Assembly (NCBI RefSeq): GCF_937920985.1
Contig: NZ_CALDXR010000005.1
Span: 1-64,000, forward strand
Direction: 5' to 3'
Origin: an uncultured Phascolarctobacterium sp.
Lineage (GTDB): Bacteria > Bacillota > Negativicutes > Acidaminococcales > Acidaminococcaceae
Length of the DNA stretch: 64,000 nucleotides
Under the pieces are notes generated by a model that was given only the letters and a program-made list of their open reading frames with translations, did no database searches and was not told the origin of the DNA. The position numbers and the translations under genes are program-made. Shown piece after piece: positions 41,044 to 49,186 of the stretch. The stretch's first letter is position 1. Each line of letters starts with the position of its first letter.

Positions 41044-41201
41044 AAATTCTTTGTAGACGATTTTTTCGCCAATTTAGCATTTCGCCTTATTTTTCCTATT
41101 TTCAGCTAATCGCTTTACAAAAAAGTCCTGCGAGAGGAAATGTTCCGCAGAAAAACAGCTAAAAATTATCCCTTCAGCAGCGATTTTTCAAGCTGTTACC
41201 T

Positions 41202-41231
41202 TTGTACACGCATTGCAAAATATGGTATAAT
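41202..41231 (+). promoter_or_regulatory. Promoter of the EamA permease gene
   Basis: TTGTAC (41202-41207), 18-bp spacer, TATAAT (41226-41231). Confidence 0.55.
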
Positions 41232-41269
41232 TATCTTCATCTTATTGTTTTGTTATAGGGGTGTTGTTT

Positions 41270-42202
41270 ATGAATAATTCATCAGCAAATAATCACAGTA
41301 CACGCGGCGTTCTCATGCTCACCTTGTGTGCCTTCATCTGGGGTACTGCCTTTATCGCGCAAAGCGTCGGCGGCGATTACGCCGAACCGTTAACCTTCAA
41401 CTGCGCGCGCAGTGTTTTAGCTACTGTCTTTTTATTTGGCTGCTGTCTATTGTTCGACAAAGTGGCAGGTAAGCGCTTTACTGTTTTAGGCAGTGATGAC
41501 CCTATTTATAAAGAACGTCTGCTTAAGGGCGGCATCACCTGTGGTCTTTTCCTCTCACTCGCCTGCTTTTTCCAGCAGCTTGGCATAATGTACACCACCG
41601 TAGGCAAAAGCGGCTTTATTACAGCACTCTATATCATTCTGGTACCTGTTTTGAGCTATATCTTCTACCGTCGCTCCGTTTCCCTGCTGCAGGGCCTCAG
41701 CGTTTTTGTAGCAGCCGTAGGCATGTACTTCATCTGCATCAACGAAGGCTTCTCTATCAACAAAGGTGATTTATACACCCTCATCTGCGCTTTCTGCTTT
41801 GCCGCACAGATTATCGCCATAGAAAATATCATTAAAAATCTTGATGGCGTGCGCCTGTCACTCATACAATTTATGACCTGCACCGTTGTCAACGGTGTGC
41901 TGATGTTTATTTTCGAAACACCATCCATGAGCAATATTATTGCAGGCTGGGCACCTATCGCCTACGCCGGTATCATGTCCAGCGGTGTAGCCTACACGCT
42001 GCAGATTGTCGGTCAAAAACATGTCAGCTCCCTTGTTGCCTGCATGCTGATGAGTCTGGAATCAGCCTTCGCACTGGTAAGCGGCTGGCTTATTTTGGAA
42101 CAGGCTATGAGCAGCCGTGAAATCTTTGGCTGTGCTCTGGTTTTTGCAGCCATTACGCTGGCACAACTGCCGGAAGAAATACTGGGATTAAAGAAGCGCT
42201 AA
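41270..42202 (+). CDS. DMT/EamA family permease
   Basis: 310 residues, ten hydrophobic segments in two EamA repeats (WGTAFIAQS at the start; a second half with GVAYTLQIVGQKHVSSLVACMLMSLESAFALVSGWLILEQ). The family exports amino acids or other metabolites; the substrate is not evident. ATG 41270 chosen with AGGGGTG upstream, rather than the GTG at 41261. Confidence 0.88.
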   Translation: MNNSSANNHSTRGVLMLTLCAFIWGTAFIAQSVGGDYAEPLTFNCARSVLATVFLFGCCLLFDKVAGKRFTVLGSDDPIYKERLLKGGITCGLFLSLACFFQQLGIMYTTVGKSGFITALYIILVPVLSYIFYRRSVSLLQGLSVFVAAVGMYFICINEGFSINKGDLYTLICAFCFAAQIIAIENIIKNLDGVRLSLIQFMTCTVVNGVLMFIFETPSMSNIIAGWAPIAYAGIMSSGVAYTLQIVGQKHVSSLVACMLMSLESAFALVSGWLILEQAMSSREIFGCALVFAAITLAQLPEEILGLKKR

Positions 42203-42221
42203 GCCTTACACTTAAAATAAA

Positions 42222-42250
42222 TTGACAAAGAAAAAATAATTTCCTATAAT
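42222..42250 (+). promoter_or_regulatory. Promoter of the alcohol dehydrogenase leader
   Basis: TTGACA (42222-42227), 17-bp spacer, TATAAT (42245-42250), both perfect. Confidence 0.85.
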
Positions 42251-42256
42251 AAGCAA

Positions 42257-42343
42257 AGAACGAGAGATTTCTGATAGCCGTATTTCAGTCCTCTCCAGAT
42301 TTGTTTTGAGAGAGACTGCCTACGACACTAGGCAGTCTTTTTT
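42257..42343 (+). promoter_or_regulatory. Transcription attenuator upstream of the alcohol dehydrogenase
   Basis: The leader ends in a terminator (AGACTGCCTA-CGACAC-TAGGCAGTCT, then T; 313-343 of 42-kb). An earlier CAGTC-CTCTC (42286-42295) can pair with GAGAG-A-GACTG (42308-42318) and disrupt that terminator. GAGAG at 42262-42266 can in turn pair with the same CTCTC and restore it. Three mutually exclusive stems are the layout of a riboswitch or protein-controlled attenuator; no known aptamer recognised. Confidence 0.6.
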
Positions 42344-42401
42344 GTTATTATTCTATCGCATTTAGTCAATGCTAATTTATTACTCGCAAGGAGCTGATAT
42401 T

Positions 42402-43589
42402 ATGGATCATTTTCAGATTCACGCACCTACACAGATAATCTTCGGTAAAAATACCGAAAATGAAGCAGGTAAATGGTGTAAATATTACGGTGCCCACAAG
42501 GTACTCGTACACTTCGGCGGTCACAGCGCCAGGAAAAGCGGTCTGCTGGACCGCGTCTGCGCCAGCCTGCAGGACGCAGGGCTGGAATACGTACTGCTTG
42601 GAGGCGTTGTGCCTAATCCGCAGCTTTCCATGGTTAAGAAGGGCGTAGAGCTTTGCCGTGAGGAGAACGTTGATTTTATTCTCGCAGTCGGCGGCGGCAG
42701 TGTTATCGACAGTGCCAAGGGCATTGGCTACGGCCTGGCTAACCCTGGAGATGTTTGGGATTATTATGCTAAGAAAAAAGAGATTACCGCCTGCGCTCCG
42801 CTCGGCGCTGTGCTGACTATTGCGGCAGCAGGCAGCGAAATGAGCAACTGCAGCGTTATCACCAACGAAGACGGTATGCTCAAGCGTGGCCTTTCTACCG
42901 ATTACGGCTACTGTAAATTCGCTATTATGAACCCTGAGCTTACCTATACGCTGCCTGCCTACCAGACAGCCAGCGGCTGCACTGATATCATGGTGCACAC
43001 CCTGGAGCGTTATTTTACCGCTCCTGCCACACATCAGCTGGCACTAATCGACGGCATCGCCGAAACATTGCTGCGCAATGTTATGCGCTATGCTAAAATT
43101 GCACTCAAGGAGCCGGATAATTACGACGCCCGCGCCGAAATCATGTGGAGCGGTACCCTATCACACAACGAAACCACCGGTGACCGCACCTTCGGCGACT
43201 GGTCCTGCCACCAGCTGGAGCACGAGCTGAGCAGCATGTTCGGCGTTGCTCACGGCGCAGGCCTTGCAGCAGTATGGGGAAGTTGGGCACGCTATGTTTA
43301 TAAAGAAAACATCGGCCGCTTTGCCCAGCTGGCAGCTAACGTTTTCCATATTCCCTACAACTTCCGCAATCCCGAAGCTACAGCTTTGGAAGGTATCGCT
43401 GCAATGGAAAGCTTCTTCCGTCATATCGGTATGCCTACCAGCATTCACGAACTGACAGGCAAGGACCTTACAGAAGAGGAAATCAAAGAGCTGGCATATA
43501 AATGCAGCTTCATGAATACGCGCACCATCGGCCAGTTTAAGGTGCTGACTATTGAAGATATGGAAAATATCTACCGCGCGGCAAAATAA
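42402..43589 (+). CDS. Iron-containing alcohol dehydrogenase
   Basis: 395 residues from ATG 42402 (AAGGAG upstream). Group III dehydrogenase: GGHSARKSGL and VGGGSVIDSAKGI (NAD(P) binding), and metal ligands in SGCTDIMVHTLERYF and WSCHQLEHELSSMFGVAHGAGLA. It resembles butanol dehydrogenase / YqhD enzymes that reduce aldehydes during fermentation. It is expressed behind an attenuator. Confidence 0.9.
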   Translation: MDHFQIHAPTQIIFGKNTENEAGKWCKYYGAHKVLVHFGGHSARKSGLLDRVCASLQDAGLEYVLLGGVVPNPQLSMVKKGVELCREENVDFILAVGGGSVIDSAKGIGYGLANPGDVWDYYAKKKEITACAPLGAVLTIAAAGSEMSNCSVITNEDGMLKRGLSTDYGYCKFAIMNPELTYTLPAYQTASGCTDIMVHTLERYFTAPATHQLALIDGIAETLLRNVMRYAKIALKEPDNYDARAEIMWSGTLSHNETTGDRTFGDWSCHQLEHELSSMFGVAHGAGLAAVWGSWARYVYKENIGRFAQLAANVFHIPYNFRNPEATALEGIAAMESFFRHIGMPTSIHELTGKDLTEEEIKELAYKCSFMNTRTIGQFKVLTIEDMENIYRAAK

Positions 43590-43604
43590 TCTGTTACTAA
43601 AACC

Positions 43605-43636
43605 AAAATGCTTCCCTTTGCGGGGAAGCATTTTTT
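43605..43636 (+). terminator. Terminator after the alcohol dehydrogenase
   Basis: AAATGCTTCCC-TTTGC-GGGGAAGCATTT with T-run. Confidence 0.75.
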
Positions 43637-43654
43637 CATCTAGTGCCGGAAATA

Positions 43655-43690
43655 CAAAAAACTCCGTAACCCAAGGGTTACGGAGTAATT
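43655..43690 (-). terminator. Terminator after rpmA
   Basis: Minus strand ACTCCGTAACCC pairs with GGGTTACGGAGT, followed by TTTTTT. Confidence 0.75.
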
Positions 43691-43700
43691 TTTATGAAGA

Positions 43701-43994
43701 TTACATTGCTGCTTCTTCAACAGGATATACACTGATTTGGCGTTTGTCGCGGCCTTTGCGTTCAAATTTAACGCGACCTTCAACCTTAGCATAAATAGTG
43801 TAGTCCTTGCCCATGCCAACATTGTTGCCCGGATGGAATTTAGTACCACGTTGACGAACGATGATGCTGCCAGCGGTTACCAGCTGGGTGTCATGAGCTT
43901 TGGTACCCAGACGTTGTGCGTTAGAGTCACGACCGTTGTGGGAGCTACCAGTACCTTTTTTATGTGCATGTAATTGCAGAATAATTTCAAACAT
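43701..43994 (-). CDS. rpmA: Ribosomal protein L27 with cleavable leader
   Basis: 97 residues from ATG 43994 (AGGAGGTG upstream). MFEIILQLHAHKKGTGSSHNGRDS: the first nine or so residues before the AHKKG region are the Firmicutes-type leader that Prp removes so that L27 can enter the peptidyl transferase centre. Third gene of rplU-prp-rpmA. Confidence 0.95.
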   Translation of the reverse strand: MFEIILQLHAHKKGTGSSHNGRDSNAQRLGTKAHDTQLVTAGSIIVRQRGTKFHPGNNVGMGKDYTIYAKVEGRVKFERKGRDKRQISVYPVEEAAM

Positions 43995-43999
43995 TACTT

Positions 44000-44326
44000 T
44001 CACCTCCTATGTTCTTGAATGCGAACATATTGCGGACACTGACGCGCTATTGATTCCACTCCATAAATCATGGTTTGCAATATAGCCTCTGTCAGGTCGG
44101 TAGGAGCACTGTTCAATGCTACCTCGAAGATTCCGTCCTCCTGATTAACGACATAGGACGGATTGAGTTTCAAATGTTTTTCCAAGCCAAGCAAGGGAGC
44201 CTGCGTCAGAGCGGAAACCGCGCTGCAGACAATGTCTGAGCCTTCTTCGCTGTAACCTGCATGACCACTGACCTTATAGCCGGTAATCATACCCTGCTTG
44301 TTCCTGAATAAATCAACACTTACCAT
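44000..44326 (-). CDS. prp: Ribosomal-processing cysteine protease Prp
   Basis: 108 residues. Catalytic His in VSGHAGYSEEGSDIVCSAVSAL, with the Cys 11 residues later. It trims the L27 leader; encoded between L21 and L27 as in other Firmicutes. Confidence 0.92.
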   Translation of the reverse strand: MVSVDLFRNKQGMITGYKVSGHAGYSEEGSDIVCSAVSALTQAPLLGLEKHLKLNPSYVVNQEDGIFEVALNSAPTDLTEAILQTMIYGVESIARQCPQYVRIQEHRR

Positions 44327-44331
44327 AAAAA

Positions 44332-44643
44332 TTATGCGTTAATAGCGGTGATTTCAACAGTAGTGAACGGTTGACGATGACCTTGACGTTTACGGTAGTT
44401 GGATTTAGCTTTGTATTTGAAAACGAAAATTTTGTCTGCTTTGCCGTGTTCAACAACTTTAGCAACAACTTTTGCACCTTCAACTACGGGCTTGCCAATC
44501 TTAACATCAGCATCATTTACAACGGTCAGAACTTCTTCAAAAACTACTTCAGCGCCAACTTCTGCGTTCAGTTTTTCAACTTGCAGAGTTTCGCCTTCGC
44601 TTACGCGGTATTGTTTGCCACCGGTTTTGATAATTGCGTACAT
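44332..44643 (-). CDS. rplU: Ribosomal protein L21
   Basis: 103 residues beginning MYAIIKTGGKQYRVSEGE, with the C-terminal FKYKAKSNYRKRQGHRQPFT typical of L21, which binds 23S rRNA. First gene of the operon, preceded by a structured leader. Confidence 0.96.
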   Translation of the reverse strand: MYAIIKTGGKQYRVSEGETLQVEKLNAEVGAEVVFEEVLTVVNDADVKIGKPVVEGAKVVAKVVEHGKADKIFVFKYKAKSNYRKRQGHRQPFTTVEITAINA

Positions 44644-44765
44644 CTATTGCACCTCCCTTAATGATAGACTCGCCAAATACGGTACCCTGACGCCAGGGAT
44701 TTTCAGAACCTCTCTGCGCGGTTGGGGACGGACCAAATCAGTCCATACTGGAATATTTTACCTTA
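44644..44765 (-). promoter_or_regulatory. rplU leader (L21-leader-like)
   Basis: About 120 nt between rng and rplU. Minus strand hairpins GGAC-TGATTTG-GTCC (44730-44744) and CCCTG-GCGT-CAGGG (44685-44698), then AAGGGAGGTG before the start. The place and structure suit autogenous control by L21, known in Firmicutes, but the Rfam match was not tested. Confidence 0.5.
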
Positions 44766-44772
44766 ATGTCTG

Positions 44773-46188
44773 CTATTTGTCAACACCACTGTTGTCTAAA
44801 ATCATAAAACTTTCTACATGCAGGGAAGCATCTGCCTCAACCTTCAAGGTGCAGGCCAATTCCCGTTCCCAGGCACGCAAATCCTTGCTTACAAGCCACT
44901 CTGCCAGCCAGGGATTAGCGGTAATCAAAAGATTCTTTGAGCTGCTGCGGCGCTTAAGTAAGGTACGCAGACGACGCTTAATTTCCAAAGAAAGATTTTC
45001 TCTGCTCTGCACACGTCCGCTGCCGTTGCATACCGGGCAGGGAGTATATAATACACTTGATAAATTCTGACGCGATTTTTTGCGGGTAATCTCCACCAAA
45101 TTCAGCACCGTGATATCCTGCACCTTAGGATGCATTTTATCACCCTTCAGCGCCTGCTGCAGAGAGTTCATAATCTCTCTTTTGTGATTATCGGTATGCA
45201 TATCAATAAAATCTACTACGATAATGCCGCCTATATCACGTAAACGCAGCTGACGCGCAATCTCCAACGCCGCCTCACGGTTAATCTGCATAATCGTTTC
45301 TTCCAGATTTTCACGACCGCTGAACTTACCGCTGTTAACGTCAATAACCGTCATCGCCTCAGTGTGGTCGATAACAAGGTAACCGCCGCTCGGCAACGTC
45401 ACCTGTCTGTCGCTTATGCCGGCAACTGCTTCTCCCTGCTTGTGATATTCAAAGATATCCTCCAGTCCCTGATACAATGTCACCCTGATATCTTGTGCCT
45501 GCGGCATCTCGGTCAGCAGCTCTTCTACACGCTTATAAATCGGCAGATTATCAATCACAATCTCCGTCAGCTCCGGACGCAGATAGTCGCGCACAATACG
45601 GATAGGCAGATCAAGCTCACGCCTCAGCAGACAAGGAGCCTTCGCTACACGCTCACGTGCCGCCAACACCTTCCAGTCAGCCGCCAGCTCCTGCACATCG
45701 CGCTCCAAAAGCTCACGCGCAACACCGGTTGCCGCCGTGCGCACCACAATTCCCATACCTGCAGGACGCACGCCCTCGCAAATCGTATTCAGACGCTCGC
45801 GCTCCTCCTTATCGGTAATCTTACGCGAAATGCCCACATAATCCGCCTGCGGCAGCAACACCACATAGCGTCCTGGCAAGGTAATTTCGCGGGTAGCAGT
45901 AGGTCCCTTAGTACCGCGTGCATCCTTAGATATCTGCACTATCAGGCTTTGTCCTTCTGTAACATTCTTTTTATTGCCCAGATACAGAAATGCATTTTGC
46001 TCCAGGCCGATATCAACAAAGGCAGCCTGAATGCCACGGACTACATTGCAGACCTTGCCTTTAAATATACTGCCTACAAGATGCTGCTCTTCCTTGCGCT
46101 CTACCAGATATTCCATCAATATTCCGTTTTCCAGCAACCCCATACGGGTTTCGTCTTCGTTGGCGCTTATAATTATTTTAGCTATCAT
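44773..46188 (-). CDS. rng: Ribonuclease E/G family protein
   Basis: 471 residues. N-terminal S1-like domain (GSIFKGKVCNVVRGIQAAFVDIGLEQNAFLYLG), catalytic domain with DVNSGKFSGR, DIGGIIVVDFIDM, and the zinc-link CPVCNGSGRV. Size fits RNase G without the long RNase E tail. It processes rRNA and mRNA. It lies upstream of rplU as in many bacteria. Confidence 0.92.
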   Translation of the reverse strand: MIAKIIISANEDETRMGLLENGILMEYLVERKEEQHLVGSIFKGKVCNVVRGIQAAFVDIGLEQNAFLYLGNKKNVTEGQSLIVQISKDARGTKGPTATREITLPGRYVVLLPQADYVGISRKITDKEERERLNTICEGVRPAGMGIVVRTAATGVARELLERDVQELAADWKVLAARERVAKAPCLLRRELDLPIRIVRDYLRPELTEIVIDNLPIYKRVEELLTEMPQAQDIRVTLYQGLEDIFEYHKQGEAVAGISDRQVTLPSGGYLVIDHTEAMTVIDVNSGKFSGRENLEETIMQINREAALEIARQLRLRDIGGIIVVDFIDMHTDNHKREIMNSLQQALKGDKMHPKVQDITVLNLVEITRKKSRQNLSSVLYTPCPVCNGSGRVQSRENLSLEIKRRLRTLLKRRSSSKNLLITANPWLAEWLVSKDLRAWERELACTLKVEADASLHVESFMILDNSGVDK

Positions 46189-46309
46189 CGCTACTCTCCG
46201 CTCTTAAATAATCATGATATTATATTGTAGCATAAATTGCGCCTGCTGGCAAAAGCAACGGCATTTCTGTATGTTAAAAAGCCGTTAAAGCGCATATAAG
46301 CAAAAGCTC

Positions 46310-47062
46310 TTAGAAAAACACCTCATTCTTGTTTCTGACATCCTTGAATGCAGCAAGCATGTTATCGGTTTTTTGCTGCAATGGTAGCGGAAGAATTCTT
46401 GCCTGCTTCGGACATGCATGAACACAGGCCATGCAAAGAATACATTTTGCTGTATCCGTAGCCATCTTTCCGTCCTCATTTGCTATAGCATCCGTCGGGC
46501 AGATTTTTGCGCATGCACCGCACGCTGTGCAGAATGGCAGCGAAAGCGGCGCTGCCGCCACATTCATCCCCGGTTTATAGGGGCGATTGCCCGGAACATG
46601 AACATTTTCTGCGGAAGTACTGCGTTTCACAGCTTCGGCAAATGTACGGATTTCTTTTATATCCTCCGCATCCGGTCTGCCTGCGCCAACCTCCGGCACA
46701 ATAGAATGCTGCGCCACAAATGCTGCAGACGCTATTACCGTAAAGCCGCCTTGAATCAGAATGTCATTCATCTCCAGCAAAGCATCTTCATAGGCCCTGT
46801 TACCATAAACAGCGATGGTTACTGCCTGCTTTCCCTCACCGGCAAGCGTTTTTATTTTTTCGCGCACGACAGAAGGAATTCGTCCGGCAAATACAGGTGC
46901 TGCAACAATAATCAGCTCACCCTGCGGTTGCTCCGTCGGCGTTTGCTTATCTCCCAAATCATGCCATACTGCCTCTTTGCCTACGGCAGCGGCAAAAATA
47001 TCGCTTACCTTCTTCGTTCCTCCCGTGGGACTGAAATAATAAACCTCCATTTTATCTGACAT
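46310..47062 (-). CDS. EFR1-type flavodoxin/ferredoxin protein
   Basis: 250 residues from ATG 47062 (AAAGGAGG upstream). N-terminal flavodoxin-like part (VYYFSPTGGTKKVSDIFA) and C-terminal double 4Fe-4S ferredoxin (CTACGACAKICPTDAI and CILCMACVHACP). Such fusions move electrons between flavin and iron-sulphur centres in anaerobes; the partner is unknown. Confidence 0.88.
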   Translation of the reverse strand: MSDKMEVYYFSPTGGTKKVSDIFAAAVGKEAVWHDLGDKQTPTEQPQGELIIVAAPVFAGRIPSVVREKIKTLAGEGKQAVTIAVYGNRAYEDALLEMNDILIQGGFTVIASAAFVAQHSIVPEVGAGRPDAEDIKEIRTFAEAVKRSTSAENVHVPGNRPYKPGMNVAAAPLSLPFCTACGACAKICPTDAIANEDGKMATDTAKCILCMACVHACPKQARILPLPLQQKTDNMLAAFKDVRNKNEVFF

Positions 47063-47206
47063 TTTTCGTCCTCCTTTGCTTTGTGCATACATATAATAAT
47101 TTATCTGCAGCTGCTTTATCAAACACTTTTCCTCTTGGGCAATCTTAATATTATTGTAAAGCAAAAAGCAGGATATGACCAGCGTATAAATATGTACAAA
47201 CGCAAA

Positions 47207-47252
47207 AATCCCTTAGCTATGAGTTTTCTACCCACAGCTAAGGGATTAGTTT
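47207..47252. terminator. Bidirectional hairpin terminator
   Basis: AATCCCTTAGCT pairs with AGCTAAGGGATT; T-runs follow on both strands. Confidence 0.7.
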
Positions 47253-47487
47253 TTACTATTTCCCAACAGATGTTGCAGGCTTCACAGACCTAGAAGAAAC
47301 ACCGGAAGAACGAGCAGAATATTTTGAGAAACGATATAAGGGCTTATCGCCGGAACAGCATGCCAAACTGAAAGCATTTGACAAAGAAACCGAAGAACTA
47401 TGGCTTGAACAAGCCGATGAAAGCATTAAAGAGAATATCCCAAAAGCAATGCATGTAAAATTTAAACACATCGCTTTTGGGATTTGA
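47242..47487 (+). pseudogene. 3' fragment of an unknown gene
   Basis: Open frame with no start, beginning inside a terminator: FYYFPTDVAGFTDLEETPEE, then about 60 more charged residues ending KHIAFGI and stop. A TAA lies just before it. Composition is protein-like, so it is the tail of a lost gene; the family is not recognised. Confidence 0.6.
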
Positions 47488-47535
47488 ATAAGTCAAGTCC
47501 ACTTTTATTTGGTTCAACAAACTGGAATTTTCAAA

Positions 47536-48138
47536 TTAGTCTTTGCAAATAACCTTTGAACCTTCACCATCAATTACAATTCCCTGACGGTTGTTAATTG
47601 GGCATAGATTCAAATCCGAAAATTCAGTCATTATTTTCTCGGTAACTTTCTTAAATGGTGCTGTAAGATAATGCGGAAGAACATAGAAATCAATCAAATC
47701 AAGCCCTGCATCATCTTCTTGTGAGTAGTCCTCCGGCTTTTCATCCATTTGTTCAATATATTGGATAGTTGGAGCGCATATAATCGCACCTGCCGATTCA
47801 CCGATCATCAGTTTTCCCTTTGCCAATTCTTTCTTCAACAGCTCATCCGTTCCCGTTTTACGGAGCTGGTCCATAAGGAAGAAAGAATTTCCGCCGGTAA
47901 AATATATCACATCCGCATCTTCAAAAACAGACTGTATCGTTGAATAAGCCTCCGTTGAAATATCAATTTCCGTTACGGCTGCTCCCAGTTTATTGAATAG
48001 CTTTCGAGCCGAGCCGACATAACCGGTATAGCCTTCACGCAGCGAAGCTGTGGGAATAAATGCGACTTTCTTGTTATCAATTTCTTCTTTTATCAAACTT
48101 CCTACACTTGAAAAGTGCGAACATAAAAACAGTTTCAT
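47536..48138 (-). CDS. Peptidase E-like (S51) class I glutamine amidotransferase-like protein
   Basis: 200 residues from ATG 48138 (GGAGG upstream). VAFIPTASLREGYTGYV, VIYFTGGNSFFLMDQL and IGESAGAIICAP with the nucleophilic Ser in GESAG match the S51 dipeptidase fold. It probably cleaves Asp-Xaa dipeptides or similar. The longer frame to 48195 lacks a start signal. Confidence 0.85.
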   Translation of the reverse strand: MKLFLCSHFSSVGSLIKEEIDNKKVAFIPTASLREGYTGYVGSARKLFNKLGAAVTEIDISTEAYSTIQSVFEDADVIYFTGGNSFFLMDQLRKTGTDELLKKELAKGKLMIGESAGAIICAPTIQYIEQMDEKPEDYSQEDDAGLDLIDFYVLPHYLTAPFKKVTEKIMTEFSDLNLCPINNRQGIVIDGEGSKVICKD

Positions 48139-48316
48139 CCATATCCTCCTTAATAAATTCCGATTTGTCAATTTTATTTTATCATATTTCATCATCGTAT
48201 TTCAACTGCACGTTCTATCAGTATAGTGAACTCTCCTTTCAAAACTTCCTCACCGTGAGGACATTACAAAATTGCTTGTCAGCGATTTATTTTTTGTTGC
48301 ACTGTTTGTGAGATAA

Positions 48317-48466
48317 TCGTTTTGCCGTTTTGCAAAATGTTATGGCTGGTGGTATCAGGGGCAGTTCCCCATTGTAGCGGCTAACAAGTGGGAAAATGGC
48401 ACGAGTGTATATAATTTCCCCATGCTTGCTAATAATGTTGACCTACAGATTTTCGGTGTCAAGTAA
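48317..48466 (+). pseudogene. C-terminal remnant of an unknown gene
   Basis: Frame ending in WWYQGQFPIVAANKWENG and then TSVYNFPMLANNVDLQIFGVK, stop at 48464. No start, and a stop lies just upstream. The reading frame has protein-like composition. Probably debris of a mobile element. Confidence 0.5.
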
Positions 48467-48619
48467 TGTATGAAGCTGCGATTTCCACGCCATAATATTT
48501 TCAATTCCTTTTTCCAAAACATAGGATTCTTTTTGGCGTTTTCGTTCCAAAAATTTATTCCAATAATAGTTCTTTTGTAAATCATTGATGTACTCTTATA
48601 CTGTACCCATAGTACTTGA

Positions 48620-49186
48620 CAGTCAAAAAGAGAGATTTTCCAAAGTCTTGACACTGAAAAAAAGGAGCTTTTCAAAACTCTTGACAAAAAGAAAAAGCCA
48701 AATATTAGTATCACCTCTTTTCAAAACATTCATTTAGAAACCATTGGAGAAGTTGCACATTATCTATTTGCTATCTCCAAAGTTGGCAAAGTTCAGTTTC
48801 ATGGTAACAAAGATGCTGATGGAAAATTTGACATAAATACTCTGAGCATATCCTTTGATTCTCCTGTATTTAAGCATTTTCTAAAGGAATTGGCAGATAG
48901 TAAAGTAATCATCGACCATTTAAGAGATGAAGCTCAATTTTCTCCAGATGAAACGACAAAAGCATTTTTACTTAACCGTGCTGATGAAATTGAGCAAGAA
49001 TTGGAACTCCGAATGGTTGATTTTCAAATGCTCATACAAAGTGCAAAAAATAAGGAGCCTTATCGGCTCCTTGCTTGTTTATTCGTTGCATTTTCCTCAA
49101 ACTGCAAGCATTTTGCAAGCACAAAGCCCAGAAACCTTCGATTTATAAGGCTTCTGGGCTTTATTAATATTATTCGAACTCAATAG
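48620..49186 (+). pseudogene. Truncated gene remnant
   Basis: Open from 48620 without an ATG until 48890. It reads as a normal helical protein (LDTEKKELFKTLDKKKKP, ETIGEVAHYLFAISKVGKVQF, DADGKFDINTLSISFDSPVF, DETTKAFLLNRADEIEQELELRM) up to about 49060. There the frame runs into hairpins (GGAGCC-TTATC-GGCTCC) and loses protein character. Both ends are therefore missing. Family unknown. Region 48139-49169 is otherwise gene-free. Confidence 0.55.
49123..49163 (-). terminator. Terminator after guaA
   Basis: AAAGCCCAGAAGCC...GGTTTCTGGGCTTT hairpin directly below the guaA stop. Confidence 0.55.

Noticed and set aside
48355..48714. 119-codon minus-strand ORF rich in Phe and Ser
   Set aside because: Opposes two better plus-strand remnants, has no start signal and an odd composition.
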